Assembly (NCBI GenBank): GCA_026394315.1
Contig: JAPKYM010000270.1
Location: 1-12,960, forward strand
Source of the DNA: Candidatus Bathyarchaeota archaeon
Lineage (GTDB): Archaea; Thermoproteota; Bathyarchaeia; 40CM-2-53-6; RBG-13-38-9
DNA length: 12,960 nucleotides
Reading direction: 5' to 3'
The position numbers were made by a program, and so were the translations under genes. The notes under the pieces were generated by a model. That model made no database searches. It saw nothing but the letters and a program-made list of their open reading frames with translations, and had not been told where the DNA came from. Below are positions 6,571 through 12,876 of this stretch, one piece after another. Position 1 is the first letter of the stretch. Every line of letters begins with the position of its first letter.

Positions 6571-6731
6571 CTTAAGGTTTAACCGTGTATTGGCACATAG
6601 CTGCCTATGATCTTCGCTTGATGACTTGGTATGGGCTACTTATTGATTTGAAATAGTAAATTTTCTCGATCTAAGTCAGTATTTGAAGGGGTACTCACTC
6701 GCCAATAAGATGCCCTTAGAGGTTAACCGTG
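6571..6731 (+). repeat. Pair of imperfect repeats around GGTTAACC in an intergenic region
   Basis: CTTAAGGTTTAACCGTG (6571-6587) and CTTAGAGGTTAACCGTG (6715-6731) are near-identical, with one shifted base each, and stand 144 bases apart in the non-coding stretch 6533-6797. The core is an inverted repeat, as expected for a dimeric regulator or a short dispersed repeat. I see no ORF, tRNA or clear hairpin terminator in the rest of this stretch. Confidence 0.35.
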
Positions 6732-6797
6732 ATCTACTGTGCCACTGCTTCGACAAAGCTAAGATGAGAGAAAGTAATGCTAACGCGCCCTAGAACG

Positions 6798-8189
6798 CTA
6801 GACTACGGGGTAACCAAGCGTTCTTGATAATAGAGTCGCTTGCGAAATGTACGTATAGATCTCTAGGAATTGAGAAAACGACAGCAGAAGACTAGTTGGA
6901 AGCAGACTATCCTCAAGTTGCCGCCGCGACAAATTCGCGGCAACGCATATCACTAGCATCGGCACCAAGAAAGCTGCGACTCTGGGAAGCTCAAGTCTTG
7001 CAAAGAGCATTGTCACTAACATAATTGCCGAAACGCCTAGGGTGAATGCATCAGTCCTAACGTGTCGAAGCGAAAAGTAGAGCTGTTGTAAGACAGTCAA
7101 GAGAAACAATGCGCAGACAGGAAGACCCAACAGAAGAAAGAAGAAAAATGCTGATGACTCAAAACTCCAAACCGAGGGCATCAAAGAATGAAGATGTTGG
7201 TAGAACCACTGATTTGTCTTGAAGGCACTTAAAGCGCCTTCAAAGAAGGGCATATCAAAGACCAGCTCCAGAATGAGATACGGAGTAAATACTCCTGACA
7301 GGAAGGCTAACAGCTTCAATAAAGCCTGCCGCATTTCTTGTACTGACATAGCGAGCAACATTGCTAAGATCAACACAGATGCCGAAACAAACGTCAAAAA
7401 CAGAGCAAAGGAAAGAATCAATCCCCCAAGAAAACCGTGATAGATCCCTCTATCACTCCTCAAAGAGTGAATGAAGAGAAGAAGAGCACATGATGTGAAA
7501 GTACCCACCGTCAAATCCATGTAAGGCAGGTTTAGGCTGAGAGAAGGTATCCATGTATAAAGTACACATGCAAGTAACGCTACCTTAGGGCCAGATACTA
7601 GTTTTGCCAAATAGAAGAGTGGAAACATAGCCAATACTGTAAGTACGATTGAGAGCCAGACTACGGATTGGGGATTTCTTCCTAAAAACTGGAATCCAAA
7701 ATAGATCATCAGTGGGTGGCCTGGAAAGTGTGTTGCCAGATGACCGCCCCAATAAAGAAGCGGCACCTGCATCAGATCCAGCCACTCACGGACAAATATC
7801 AAAGGGTCCGTTACTCTGAGAGCCAGGGAATAATACGCAAAGCTTTGGGGATCACCGATAATATTCAAAATCTTGTCGTAACCCCTCAGGTTGATTGTTA
7901 GTATCTGGATAAGCAGAAAAATTGCAGAAAATGCTGAAGGCTGAAGGATCTCATACTTGGACCACAGACGGGATTCTTGGGTGTTTCCAAGTTCAAGAGT
8001 TGCCAGAAAGATCTTCAGTACGATTCCCTCTGAAATGAAAAGAAGTACTATCAGAATAGAGATGGGGATGTGCCTGAGGAATAGCTGTTTTGAATCTGCT
8101 ATTAAGAAATGAAGCAGGCTTACTCCAAACAGAATGGGAACAACTGACTTATGCCCCAGTCCGTGTCGGAGCCAAGCCAAAGTTTTCAC
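6798..8189 (-). CDS. Multi-pass membrane glycosyltransferase, GT-C fold (GT39/PMT-like)
   Basis: A 463-residue integral membrane protein with roughly eleven hydrophobic helices. The pattern fits GT-C enzymes, which move a sugar from a polyprenyl-phosphate donor on the outer face of the membrane. After the early helices comes GDPQSFAYYSLAL (112-124), with an acidic residue in the first large outer loop where GT-C enzymes keep their catalytic Asp. Then comes THFPGHPL (153-160), the helix-rich middle with YTWIPSLSLNLPYMD (211-225), and ARLELPRVAAFLVP (397-410), a reentrant segment seen in related archaeal proteins. The start is GTG. No Shine-Dalgarno site is seen, but AT-rich boxes at 8208-8216 and 8221-8230 place transcription at or just before the start, so the message is probably leaderless. 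It is the outermost gene of the glycan cluster. The exact sugar and acceptor are unknown. Confidence 0.72.
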   Translation of the reverse strand: MKTLAWLRHGLGHKSVVPILFGVSLLHFLIADSKQLFLRHIPISILIVLLFISEGIVLKIFLATLELGNTQESRLWSKYEILQPSAFSAIFLLIQILTINLRGYDKILNIIGDPQSFAYYSLALRVTDPLIFVREWLDLMQVPLLYWGGHLATHFPGHPLMIYFGFQFLGRNPQSVVWLSIVLTVLAMFPLFYLAKLVSGPKVALLACVLYTWIPSLSLNLPYMDLTVGTFTSCALLLFIHSLRSDRGIYHGFLGGLILSFALFLTFVSASVLILAMLLAMSVQEMRQALLKLLAFLSGVFTPYLILELVFDMPFFEGALSAFKTNQWFYQHLHSLMPSVWSFESSAFFFFLLLGLPVCALFLLTVLQQLYFSLRHVRTDAFTLGVSAIMLVTMLFARLELPRVAAFLVPMLVICVAANLSRRQLEDSLLPTSLLLSFSQFLEIYTYISQATLLSRTLGYPVV

Positions 8190-8205
8190 AAACTCTTACT
8201 ATTCG

Positions 8206-8230
8206 CCAAAATATATCGTAGCATATATCT
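8206..8230 (-). promoter_or_regulatory. TATA boxes for a probably leaderless membrane glycosyltransferase message
   Basis: On the minus strand, ATATATTTT (8208-8216) and AGATATATGC (8221-8230) lie about 23 and 37 bases before the GTG at 8189. Archaeal initiation about 26 bases downstream of the box centre gives no leader or one of about ten bases. Confidence 0.5.
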
Positions 8231-8375
8231 ATTTTAGGTTGCGCCTGCTTCTCAGTTCTTGTGTCTCATCAGGATATCCTAGAAGAATCTATGCCGCCAG
8301 TTTGAGGTCGGCAGGGGCCCTCATAAATGAGCGCGTGCGCGTAAAATTTGGAGAACGTAAGGCATTAGGGAGTCG

Positions 8376-8392
8376 AATCAAATATAAGGTTA
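8376..8392 (+). promoter_or_regulatory. TATA-containing 17-base element, copy 2
   Basis: AATCAAATATAAGGTTA is identical to 6237-6253. The AAATATAAGG core sits about 40 bases before the TTG at 8427, which predicts a leader of some 17 bases that contains GTGA as a weak Shine-Dalgarno site. Confidence 0.5.
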
Positions 8393-8426
8393 TTAGTAGG
8401 ATAAGGGCGACTCTACGTGAACAGAA

Positions 8427-8807
8427 TTGAGGAGCAAGTCTATCTTAGTGATTACAGCTCTGGTTCTGGCCTTGGTTGATTTCATAGTGGAACTCCAGGT
8501 CTTACCCAGCCTCTACAGAGGGATCCCGCTTCCGTTTCCAGAGACTTCTAAGCCTATAGGTAATGCTCTATTCTCCGTTACTTCGCTCCATATTACCCTG
8601 ATCGCCGTAAACATATTTGTACTGATTGTTGTCTTGAAGAGAGTAGGTTACGTAGGTTCCTCGATTCCTTCCAGAAAAGGAGATTGGCTTGACCTGTTTG
8701 CTTTTCTGGCCTTTGCTCTTTCGGGACTTGTGATGTGGTTTTCTCCGGTGTTTATGCTGCCCTTCATAAGCGCCGGCATATACTTGATCCTGACAGATAT
8801 GCGATAA
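8427..8807 (+). CDS. Small four-helix membrane protein, function unknown
   Basis: A 126-residue protein with four hydrophobic segments (about 5-27, 48-70, 88-106 and 108-122) and short polar loops. The first outer loop contains YRGIPLPFPE, and the loop before helix three is basic (PSRKGD). No catalytic motif is visible. The start is TTG, seven bases after a GTGA; a GTG eight codons in is the alternative. The gene has its own TATA-like element at 8376-8392, is divergent from the GT-C gene and ends four bases before the stop of the GT2 gene on the other strand. Sitting inside the glycan cluster, it could be an accessory or polyprenyl-phosphate-handling membrane protein, but that is guilt by association only. 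Confidence 0.6.
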   Translation: MRSKSILVITALVLALVDFIVELQVLPSLYRGIPLPFPETSKPIGNALFSVTSLHITLIAVNIFVLIVVLKRVGYVGSSIPSRKGDWLDLFAFLAFALSGLVMWFSPVFMLPFISAGIYLILTDMR

Positions 8808-8811
8808 GCCC

Positions 8812-9762
8812 CTAGTCCGCCACGAATCCTTTTAATATGTTGGCGATTAGTCCAATGGTCATTGTTATCCCCACTGGAAGAGCCAACAAAAACTTACTTA
8901 TCGAGCGGTAATGCCAGAGCCCCAGTCCAAACAGCGGTATGAATAAGATGAGCGCAAAAGAGTTTAGTAGGCATATTGCTGACAGTGCCAGATACGCGCT
9001 GTAGTATATGTAGGTCCTCTTAAGTCGGCGAGTAATCAGGCCCTCTCTAATCAAAAGATAATGGTATCTGGGGAGAAGAAGAAACCTATTTTTCAAATGG
9101 TCCCCATAAACGAATTCCTTAAGGTGATTTGCTCTCTTGTTATCGAGTCTCACTACTTTGAACCCAAGCTTTTCTGCCTTAGCGCCCAGCCACAGATCGT
9201 CCACATTAGTGAATCTATCATCGATAGTCCAGTTGACTTGATCCAGGAATTCCCTGGACATTATGGTGCAACCCATGTTGATGTCTACTTCAGACGCATA
9301 TTTTTTACCAGCTTCAACATAGGCATATGGAATCGATGCCATGCCGATCTTGTTGTCTTTCCTGAGGAGCCCAACAAGGTCAGCAATAGTTCCTCGAGGG
9401 ATCTCGACATCTGAGTCGATACTGATAACATAGTTAACGGCAGTTTCTTTCGCCAGGCTAAGACATTCATTTCTAGCTCTTGCTATACTTTCTTCTGACG
9501 CATCGTCTTTCCGACGCTGAATTACCTGTGAATAAAGCGGGCCATGTTGCACAATGAATTCTTTGAGTATTCTCGATGAAGAATCTGTAGAATGATCGTC
9601 GAAGAATACCAAAGCTATCTTTTCCTTATCGTAAGAGTAGTCGGCATAGATGGATTCCAATGTTTTGGAGAGAGTCTTCTCACGGTTTCTAAACGGTATG
9701 ATTATTGACACGGTAGGGGGGGCGTCATTCTTAGCTTCAGTGGCATGATCAATATTGAACAT
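8812..9762 (-). CDS. GT2-family glycosyltransferase with C-terminal membrane helices
   Basis: A 316-residue GT-A-fold inverting glycosyltransferase. PTVSIIIPFRNRE (16-28) is the nucleotide-binding strand and turn, FDDHSTDSS (54-62) the first acidic motif, SIDSDVEIP (114-122) the DxD metal site, MGCTIMSREF (163-172) the acceptor-side strand, and DDLWLGAKAEKLGF (188-201) the ED-like catalytic-base region. Residues 252-284 and 291-310 are hydrophobic helices that anchor the enzyme to the inner face of the membrane, as in polyprenyl-phosphate glycosyltransferases. The ATG follows GAGAG and lies 16 bases after the upstream methyltransferase stop, so it is the last gene of a three-gene minus-strand operon. 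Likely role: adding a sugar to a lipid-linked carrier or a growing surface glycan. The sugar cannot be read from the sequence. Confidence 0.88.
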   Translation of the reverse strand: MFNIDHATEAKNDAPPTVSIIIPFRNREKTLSKTLESIYADYSYDKEKIALVFFDDHSTDSSSRILKEFIVQHGPLYSQVIQRRKDDASEESIARARNECLSLAKETAVNYVISIDSDVEIPRGTIADLVGLLRKDNKIGMASIPYAYVEAGKKYASEVDINMGCTIMSREFLDQVNWTIDDRFTNVDDLWLGAKAEKLGFKVVRLDNKRANHLKEFVYGDHLKNRFLLLPRYHYLLIREGLITRRLKRTYIYYSAYLALSAICLLNSFALILFIPLFGLGLWHYRSISKFLLALPVGITMTIGLIANILKGFVAD

Positions 9763-9778
9763 AGTCTCTCAACTTCAT

Positions 9779-10282
9779 TCAGAGTCTCTTCGCAGAAAAG
9801 AACAGCTGATGATTAGTTAACGCCTTGAAGATTCTGTTTAGTCGGAGTATTCCAAAGAGTAGTTTGAACCTCTTGGAGGGGCCTGTGTCTTCGTAATAGT
9901 AATCAACTAGTTTGAATTGTGAATGTTCCAGAAGGTGTCCGATTTCACATATTGTCCATGAGTTGATGTGTTCGTGTAGCGTATGAGTCGCCTCTACTTT
10001 TGTTCCCAAAACGGCTCGGAGAATCCTGCCACACCAATAGATGTTTGGTACAGAGGAACGTAGTGTACCGGCCGTTTTCAGAATTCGCTTTATCTCTCTT
10101 AGCGCTTCCGCCGGGTTCTCTAGATGTTCGAGGACTTCGAATGCCAAGGCTTCTCGAAATGTTCCGTCCCTAAAAGGAATATTGCTGGCGCTTGCGACGA
10201 CGTCAACCCCCGGCATCTTTCTGATGTCCATGCCAAGGTCGCCACGTTTGTTCTCCCCACAACCAACATCCAGTATCAGCAT
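9779..10282 (-). CDS. SAM-dependent methyltransferase (Methyltransf_11 type) in the glycan operon
   Basis: A compact 167-residue class I methyltransferase. Motif I LDVGCGENK is at residues 4-12, GMDIRK (17-22) is the acidic SAM-ribose position, ASNIPFRDGTF (32-42) is motif II, FEVLEHLENPAEALREI (48-64) is motif III, and SVPNIYW (77-83) is the strand-5 region. The protein starts directly at the first strand, without the usual N-terminal lid, as in many archaeal and bacterial glycan-cluster methyltransferases. The ATG follows a GAGG with an eight-base spacer, which fixes the start. It sits between two GT2 genes (88 bases after one stop, 16 bases before the next ATG), so a sugar or glycan O-methylation or a related decoration step is the best guess. 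The TAGTLRSSVPN segment departs from the common PGG turn. Confidence 0.85.
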   Translation of the reverse strand: MLILDVGCGENKRGDLGMDIRKMPGVDVVASASNIPFRDGTFREALAFEVLEHLENPAEALREIKRILKTAGTLRSSVPNIYWCGRILRAVLGTKVEATHTLHEHINSWTICEIGHLLEHSQFKLVDYYYEDTGPSKRFKLLFGILRLNRIFKALTNHQLFFSAKRL

Positions 10283-10369
10283 GAAATGTTCCTCAAATAA
10301 CAGATCATTCTTTGGGGTTATCTCTCAGGCAAGGATCGACTGTATTTCGCTTCAATTGGAAGGAATGAA

Positions 10370-11212
10370 TCATGACTCAGTGAACCTGTTTTCTGTTCCC
10401 CCGGCAAGCCACCCAGCTACTATAGTTATGTAGGCATCCAGTTGCCATTTGGCAATCTTGAAGTCTCTTGTTAGCGCGCAGATCCACAACGCCTTAGGCA
10501 AACCCAATAGAGTGAAGAGAAGAACCCTCTGCCAGCTATAGTATCCGTAGGCCCTAGCGATTTTTCCGAACTCAACAAGCTCTCTCATGTTTCTAGCGCT
10601 AAGATTGGCATAGTGGTGGCAGTAGGCCCTCGAAGTGGCTTTCCAATAGAGCCCCTTTCTTGTGATATGCTGCTTGACATACTGGTCTTCCCAGACGTGC
10701 AGGCGGGCGGGGAAAATAATGTCCTTTACAGAATCAGTATGTATAATCGTATCATGGAGCATTCCACGTCTGTTTCCTTCTATCAGCATGGTGTCCTCGA
10801 GTGATTTCTGGTAAAACTTCGAGACAGCCGTACATCTCTTGAGGTCACTGGGGGCTATTGGCACTGCGACACCACAGACCGCACCAGTATTACTTGCGAT
10901 AACACTTTTTATCTTATCAAACCAATCCTTGCAGAGGACCACGTCGCTGTCTACGAATGCAAACCACTCGGTTTCAACCTCATCTATGCCCCTCTGTCTT
11001 GCAAGAGCTCTACCCCCTTTCATCTGGACAATCTCTACATTTGAGTAGGACTTCAAGATCGGAACCGTTTCGTCCGTACTGTAGCCGTCTACGACAATCA
11101 GTCTATTGACAGGTATGTTGGCATAGATGCTTTTGAGACACATATTCAAGAGTGGCTTCTCGCTGTTCTTAGTAATCATTACTACGTCTATACTATCAGA
11201 GGTTTTTGGCAT
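10370..11212 (-). CDS. GT2-family glycosyltransferase
   Basis: A 280-residue GT-A-fold glycosyltransferase and the first gene of the minus-strand operon. IDVVMITKNSEK (8-19) opens the nucleotide-binding fold, VVDGYSTDET (40-49) carries the first acidic pair, and FAFVDSDVVL (84-93) is the DxD metal-binding motif. GGRALARQRG (66-75) is the helix that precedes it in this family. HVWEDQYVK (172-180) supplies the ED catalytic-base motif. A hydrophobic segment at about 227-246 and another at 258-272 may dip into the membrane. The ATG is preceded by AGGA with a six-base spacer. A TATA island at 11261-11272 lies 54 bases upstream and may be shared with the divergent acyltransferase. Substrate unknown. 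Confidence 0.88.
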   Translation of the reverse strand: MPKTSDSIDVVMITKNSEKPLLNMCLKSIYANIPVNRLIVVDGYSTDETVPILKSYSNVEIVQMKGGRALARQRGIDEVETEWFAFVDSDVVLCKDWFDKIKSVIASNTGAVCGVAVPIAPSDLKRCTAVSKFYQKSLEDTMLIEGNRRGMLHDTIIHTDSVKDIIFPARLHVWEDQYVKQHITRKGLYWKATSRAYCHHYANLSARNMRELVEFGKIARAYGYYSWQRVLLFTLLGLPKALWICALTRDFKIAKWQLDAYITIVAGWLAGGTENRFTES

Positions 11213-11260
11213 CTAGCATCCTGGCTTTGATTCCTGTAGTTAGAGCCCAGGGTCTCACTC

Positions 11261-11272
11261 TTATAATATATG
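11261..11272. promoter_or_regulatory. Single TATA island between divergent glycan genes
   Basis: TTATAATATATG is the only strongly AT-rich box in the 114-base gap. Its centre lies about 54 bases from the minus-strand ATG (11212) and 61 bases from the plus-strand TTG (11327). It reads as a TATA box in both directions, leaving leaders of about 27 and 34 bases. Confidence 0.5.
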
Positions 11273-11326
11273 CCCGAACAATATCTAGATTGGTCGCTAG
11301 TTCGCTCGTGCTAGGGGGATCCTGCT

Positions 11327-12301
11327 TTGAATTGGAAAAGAGCCTGCATCGAAATCTTGTCTTGGCTCCCATTCTCGTCGCCTAAGGTGGCACTGTACCG
11401 TAAACTGGGTGCCACGATGGGAAACAGAGTAAGAATCGGAAGAGGGTCCTTCATATGGTCGTCGAATTTCGGCGGTGTTACCGTAGGCGACGGAGTTACC
11501 ATCAGAGACAGCACTAGATTCTTCTGCGAGAGACTTACCATCGAGGAGGACTCTTACGTGGAGCGCGACAGTTTCGTGTCGGGTTCTACATTCTTCTTAG
11601 GATTCGGAAGCTATTTCGGTCAACGGATGTTTGTGGACTGCACGGCACCGGTGACCATCGGTCGAGAAGTTATAATTAGTTACACGAACATCTACACCCA
11701 TGAAATGAATTATGCTTGGGTGACCGAGGGGAGAGAACGGAGAAGATCCGGACCAGTTGCAGTCGGCCGAAGATCCTCGCTGGCGCCAGGCATACACATT
11801 GGCGCAGGCGTCACGATTGGTGAGCATGTAATTGTGGGTTCGGGGTCGATTGTTCTCAAGAACCTCGCTCCCTATACCATAAACGTGGGTGTGCCCTGCA
11901 AGGAAGTTCGTAGCATAAAGGAGAAATTCAAAGCTGAGGTAGACTTGTTGGATGACATCAAAAAAGACCTTGACAACTACTTTCGGCAAGAATGCCGCAA
12001 GAACAAGATGAGAATTCTCTTCGGCGAGACATTGGGAAAACCGGAACTGGAGTCAAGGTCGATAAAAAACTTCTTCCTTATAGGCAATTTCGTAGCCGAC
12101 GAGGTCTTCCAGATCCTGCGATCGCAATCCGAGCAGCTCATTTCAGCTTTCGATTTGAATAGGCAGCTCTACCACAAGAATGAGTCCAAACTGACGCACG
12201 AAATAAAGCATCGAATGCGTCGATTTGGGTTGGTCTTCAAGCCTTACGATATTCCAAAAGGCGAAGATTCGAACCAACTCGCAGTTAGACAGCCAATCTG
12301 A
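11327..12301 (+). CDS. Left-handed beta-helix acyltransferase (hexapeptide repeat) with long C-terminal extension
   Basis: A 324-residue protein whose residues 30-190 form hexapeptide repeats of the LbH acyltransferase superfamily: VRIGRGSF, VTVGDGVTI, LTIEEDSYV, VTIGREVII, VAVGRRSSLAPGIHIGAGVTIGEHVIVGSGSIV. THEM (124-127) carries the catalytic His position of xenobiotic/maltose-type acetyltransferases, and GVPCKEVR (188-195) replaces the usual G-x-P-A-K cap. The donor would be acetyl-CoA or another acyl-CoA, and the acceptor a sugar or glycan from this cluster. The start is TTG, five bases after AGGGGGATC (11313-11321), a strong Shine-Dalgarno match. Residues 196-324 continue for about 130 residues beyond the family's usual end, first as charged helix, then as a domain with SIKNFFLIGNFVADEVF and RRFGLVFKPYDIP that I do not recognise. 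Acyltransferase assignment is strong. Confidence 0.87.
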   Translation: MNWKRACIEILSWLPFSSPKVALYRKLGATMGNRVRIGRGSFIWSSNFGGVTVGDGVTIRDSTRFFCERLTIEEDSYVERDSFVSGSTFFLGFGSYFGQRMFVDCTAPVTIGREVIISYTNIYTHEMNYAWVTEGRERRRSGPVAVGRRSSLAPGIHIGAGVTIGEHVIVGSGSIVLKNLAPYTINVGVPCKEVRSIKEKFKAEVDLLDDIKKDLDNYFRQECRKNKMRILFGETLGKPELESRSIKNFFLIGNFVADEVFQILRSQSEQLISAFDLNRQLYHKNESKLTHEIKHRMRRFGLVFKPYDIPKGEDSNQLAVRQPI

Positions 12302-12356
12302 AATTTCTCAGACTGCGCGCACCGAAGTCAATCATGAATGTGGGTACGGGCTTAAA

Positions 12357-12400
12357 CTTAAATAGGGTAAACAAGGAATCTCAACAAGGGAGTAAATGTA
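12357..12400 (+). promoter_or_regulatory. Upstream TATA box followed by an SD-ATG-TAA start-stop element
   Basis: CTTAAATAGGG (12357-12367) is a good archaeal TATA box. About 30 bases on is GGGAG (12388-12392), then ATG at 12395 followed at once by TAA (12398). GGGAGTA recurs at 12404-12410. A transcript from this box would run into aIF1 with a leader of some 165 bases. No other ORF or RNA gene is evident in 12302-12552. Confidence 0.4.
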
Positions 12401-12498
12401 AGAGGGAGTAGTAGAATACTGCACACAGCAAGCTCTGAATGGAAGAACATGTCTATCCCTGAGCCAAAGCTTCATCTTCAAGCGCAACGTCCTGCCCA

Positions 12499-12508
12499 GT
12501 ATAAAATT
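12499..12508 (+). promoter_or_regulatory. Proximal TATA box of aIF1
   Basis: GTATAAAATT is a strong TATA-like box, and it puts the transcript start near 12530. The resulting leader of about 22 bases begins just before the GGAGGG at 12533-12538. Confidence 0.55.
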
Positions 12509-12532
12509 GGCTTTTCTGAGTCGTTCAACCTA

Positions 12533-12538
12533 GGAGGG
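12533..12538 (+). promoter_or_regulatory. Shine-Dalgarno site of aIF1 with abnormal spacing to ATG
   Basis: GGAGGG complements the 3' end of archaeal 16S rRNA. Its spacing is 14 bases to ATG 12553 but five bases to the in-frame CTG at 12544-12546. Confidence 0.5.
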
Positions 12539-12552
12539 CAGCTCTGGGAACT

Positions 12553-12861
12553 ATGACCGAAGTCTGCACTGTATGTGGCCTTCCAAAGGATCTGTGCGTC
12601 TGCGCCACGATAAGCATGGAGCAACAGATAATAAAGGTCAGAACGGAAATGAGGAAATGGGGAAAGCCTGCCACGGTGATAGAAGGGCTAGACCAGAAGA
12701 GCATCGACCAAGATGATTTGGCAACGAAATTGAAAGCTTCATGTGCTTGTGGTGGAACTGCCAAAGGTGGACAAATCATTCTTCAGGGAGACCACAGACA
12801 GAGGGTTAGAAAGCTGCTAGTCGACTACGGCTTTTCAAGTCCAAGTATTGAAGTCCATTAG
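12553..12861 (+). CDS. aif1: Archaeal translation initiation factor aIF1 (SUI1 homologue)
   Basis: A 102-residue homologue of eukaryotic eIF1, which binds the small ribosomal subunit near the P site and enforces start-codon selection. Residues 5-17 hold the archaeal cysteine knuckle CTVCGLPKDLCVC. The SUI1 fold follows: IIKVRTEMRKWGKPATVIEGLD (26-47), LATKLKASCACGGTAKGGQI (56-75), with GDHRQRVRKLL (79-89) on the conserved basic helix. Length and ends match the family. The ATG is the homologous start, yet the only strong Shine-Dalgarno site (GGAGGG, 12533-12538) is 14 bases away, while an in-frame CTG at 12544 stands five bases from it. Two TATA boxes precede the gene. A further small ORF begins 15 bases downstream, suggesting an operon. 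Confidence 0.93.
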   Translation: MTEVCTVCGLPKDLCVCATISMEQQIIKVRTEMRKWGKPATVIEGLDQKSIDQDDLATKLKASCACGGTAKGGQIILQGDHRQRVRKLLVDYGFSSPSIEVH

Positions 12862-12876
12862 GCGGTAACACTGGTT

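Noticed and set aside
6610..6650. TTGATGA in the intergenic region as a possible C box
   Set aside because: No CTGA box follows at guide spacing.
8240..8275. Minus-strand CTGATGA, ten bases, then CTGA, resembling half of a C/D box guide RNA
   Set aside because: The first C-box base is C rather than a purine, and no matching C' and D boxes or closing stem were found.
8134..8430. 98-codon plus-strand frame
   Set aside because: It overlaps the start of the GT-C gene and covers two promoter regions. The product is basic and low in recognisable structure, with no SD.
12525..12779. Minus-strand frame antisense to aIF1
   Set aside because: aIF1 is certain on the plus strand; this is a shadow frame.
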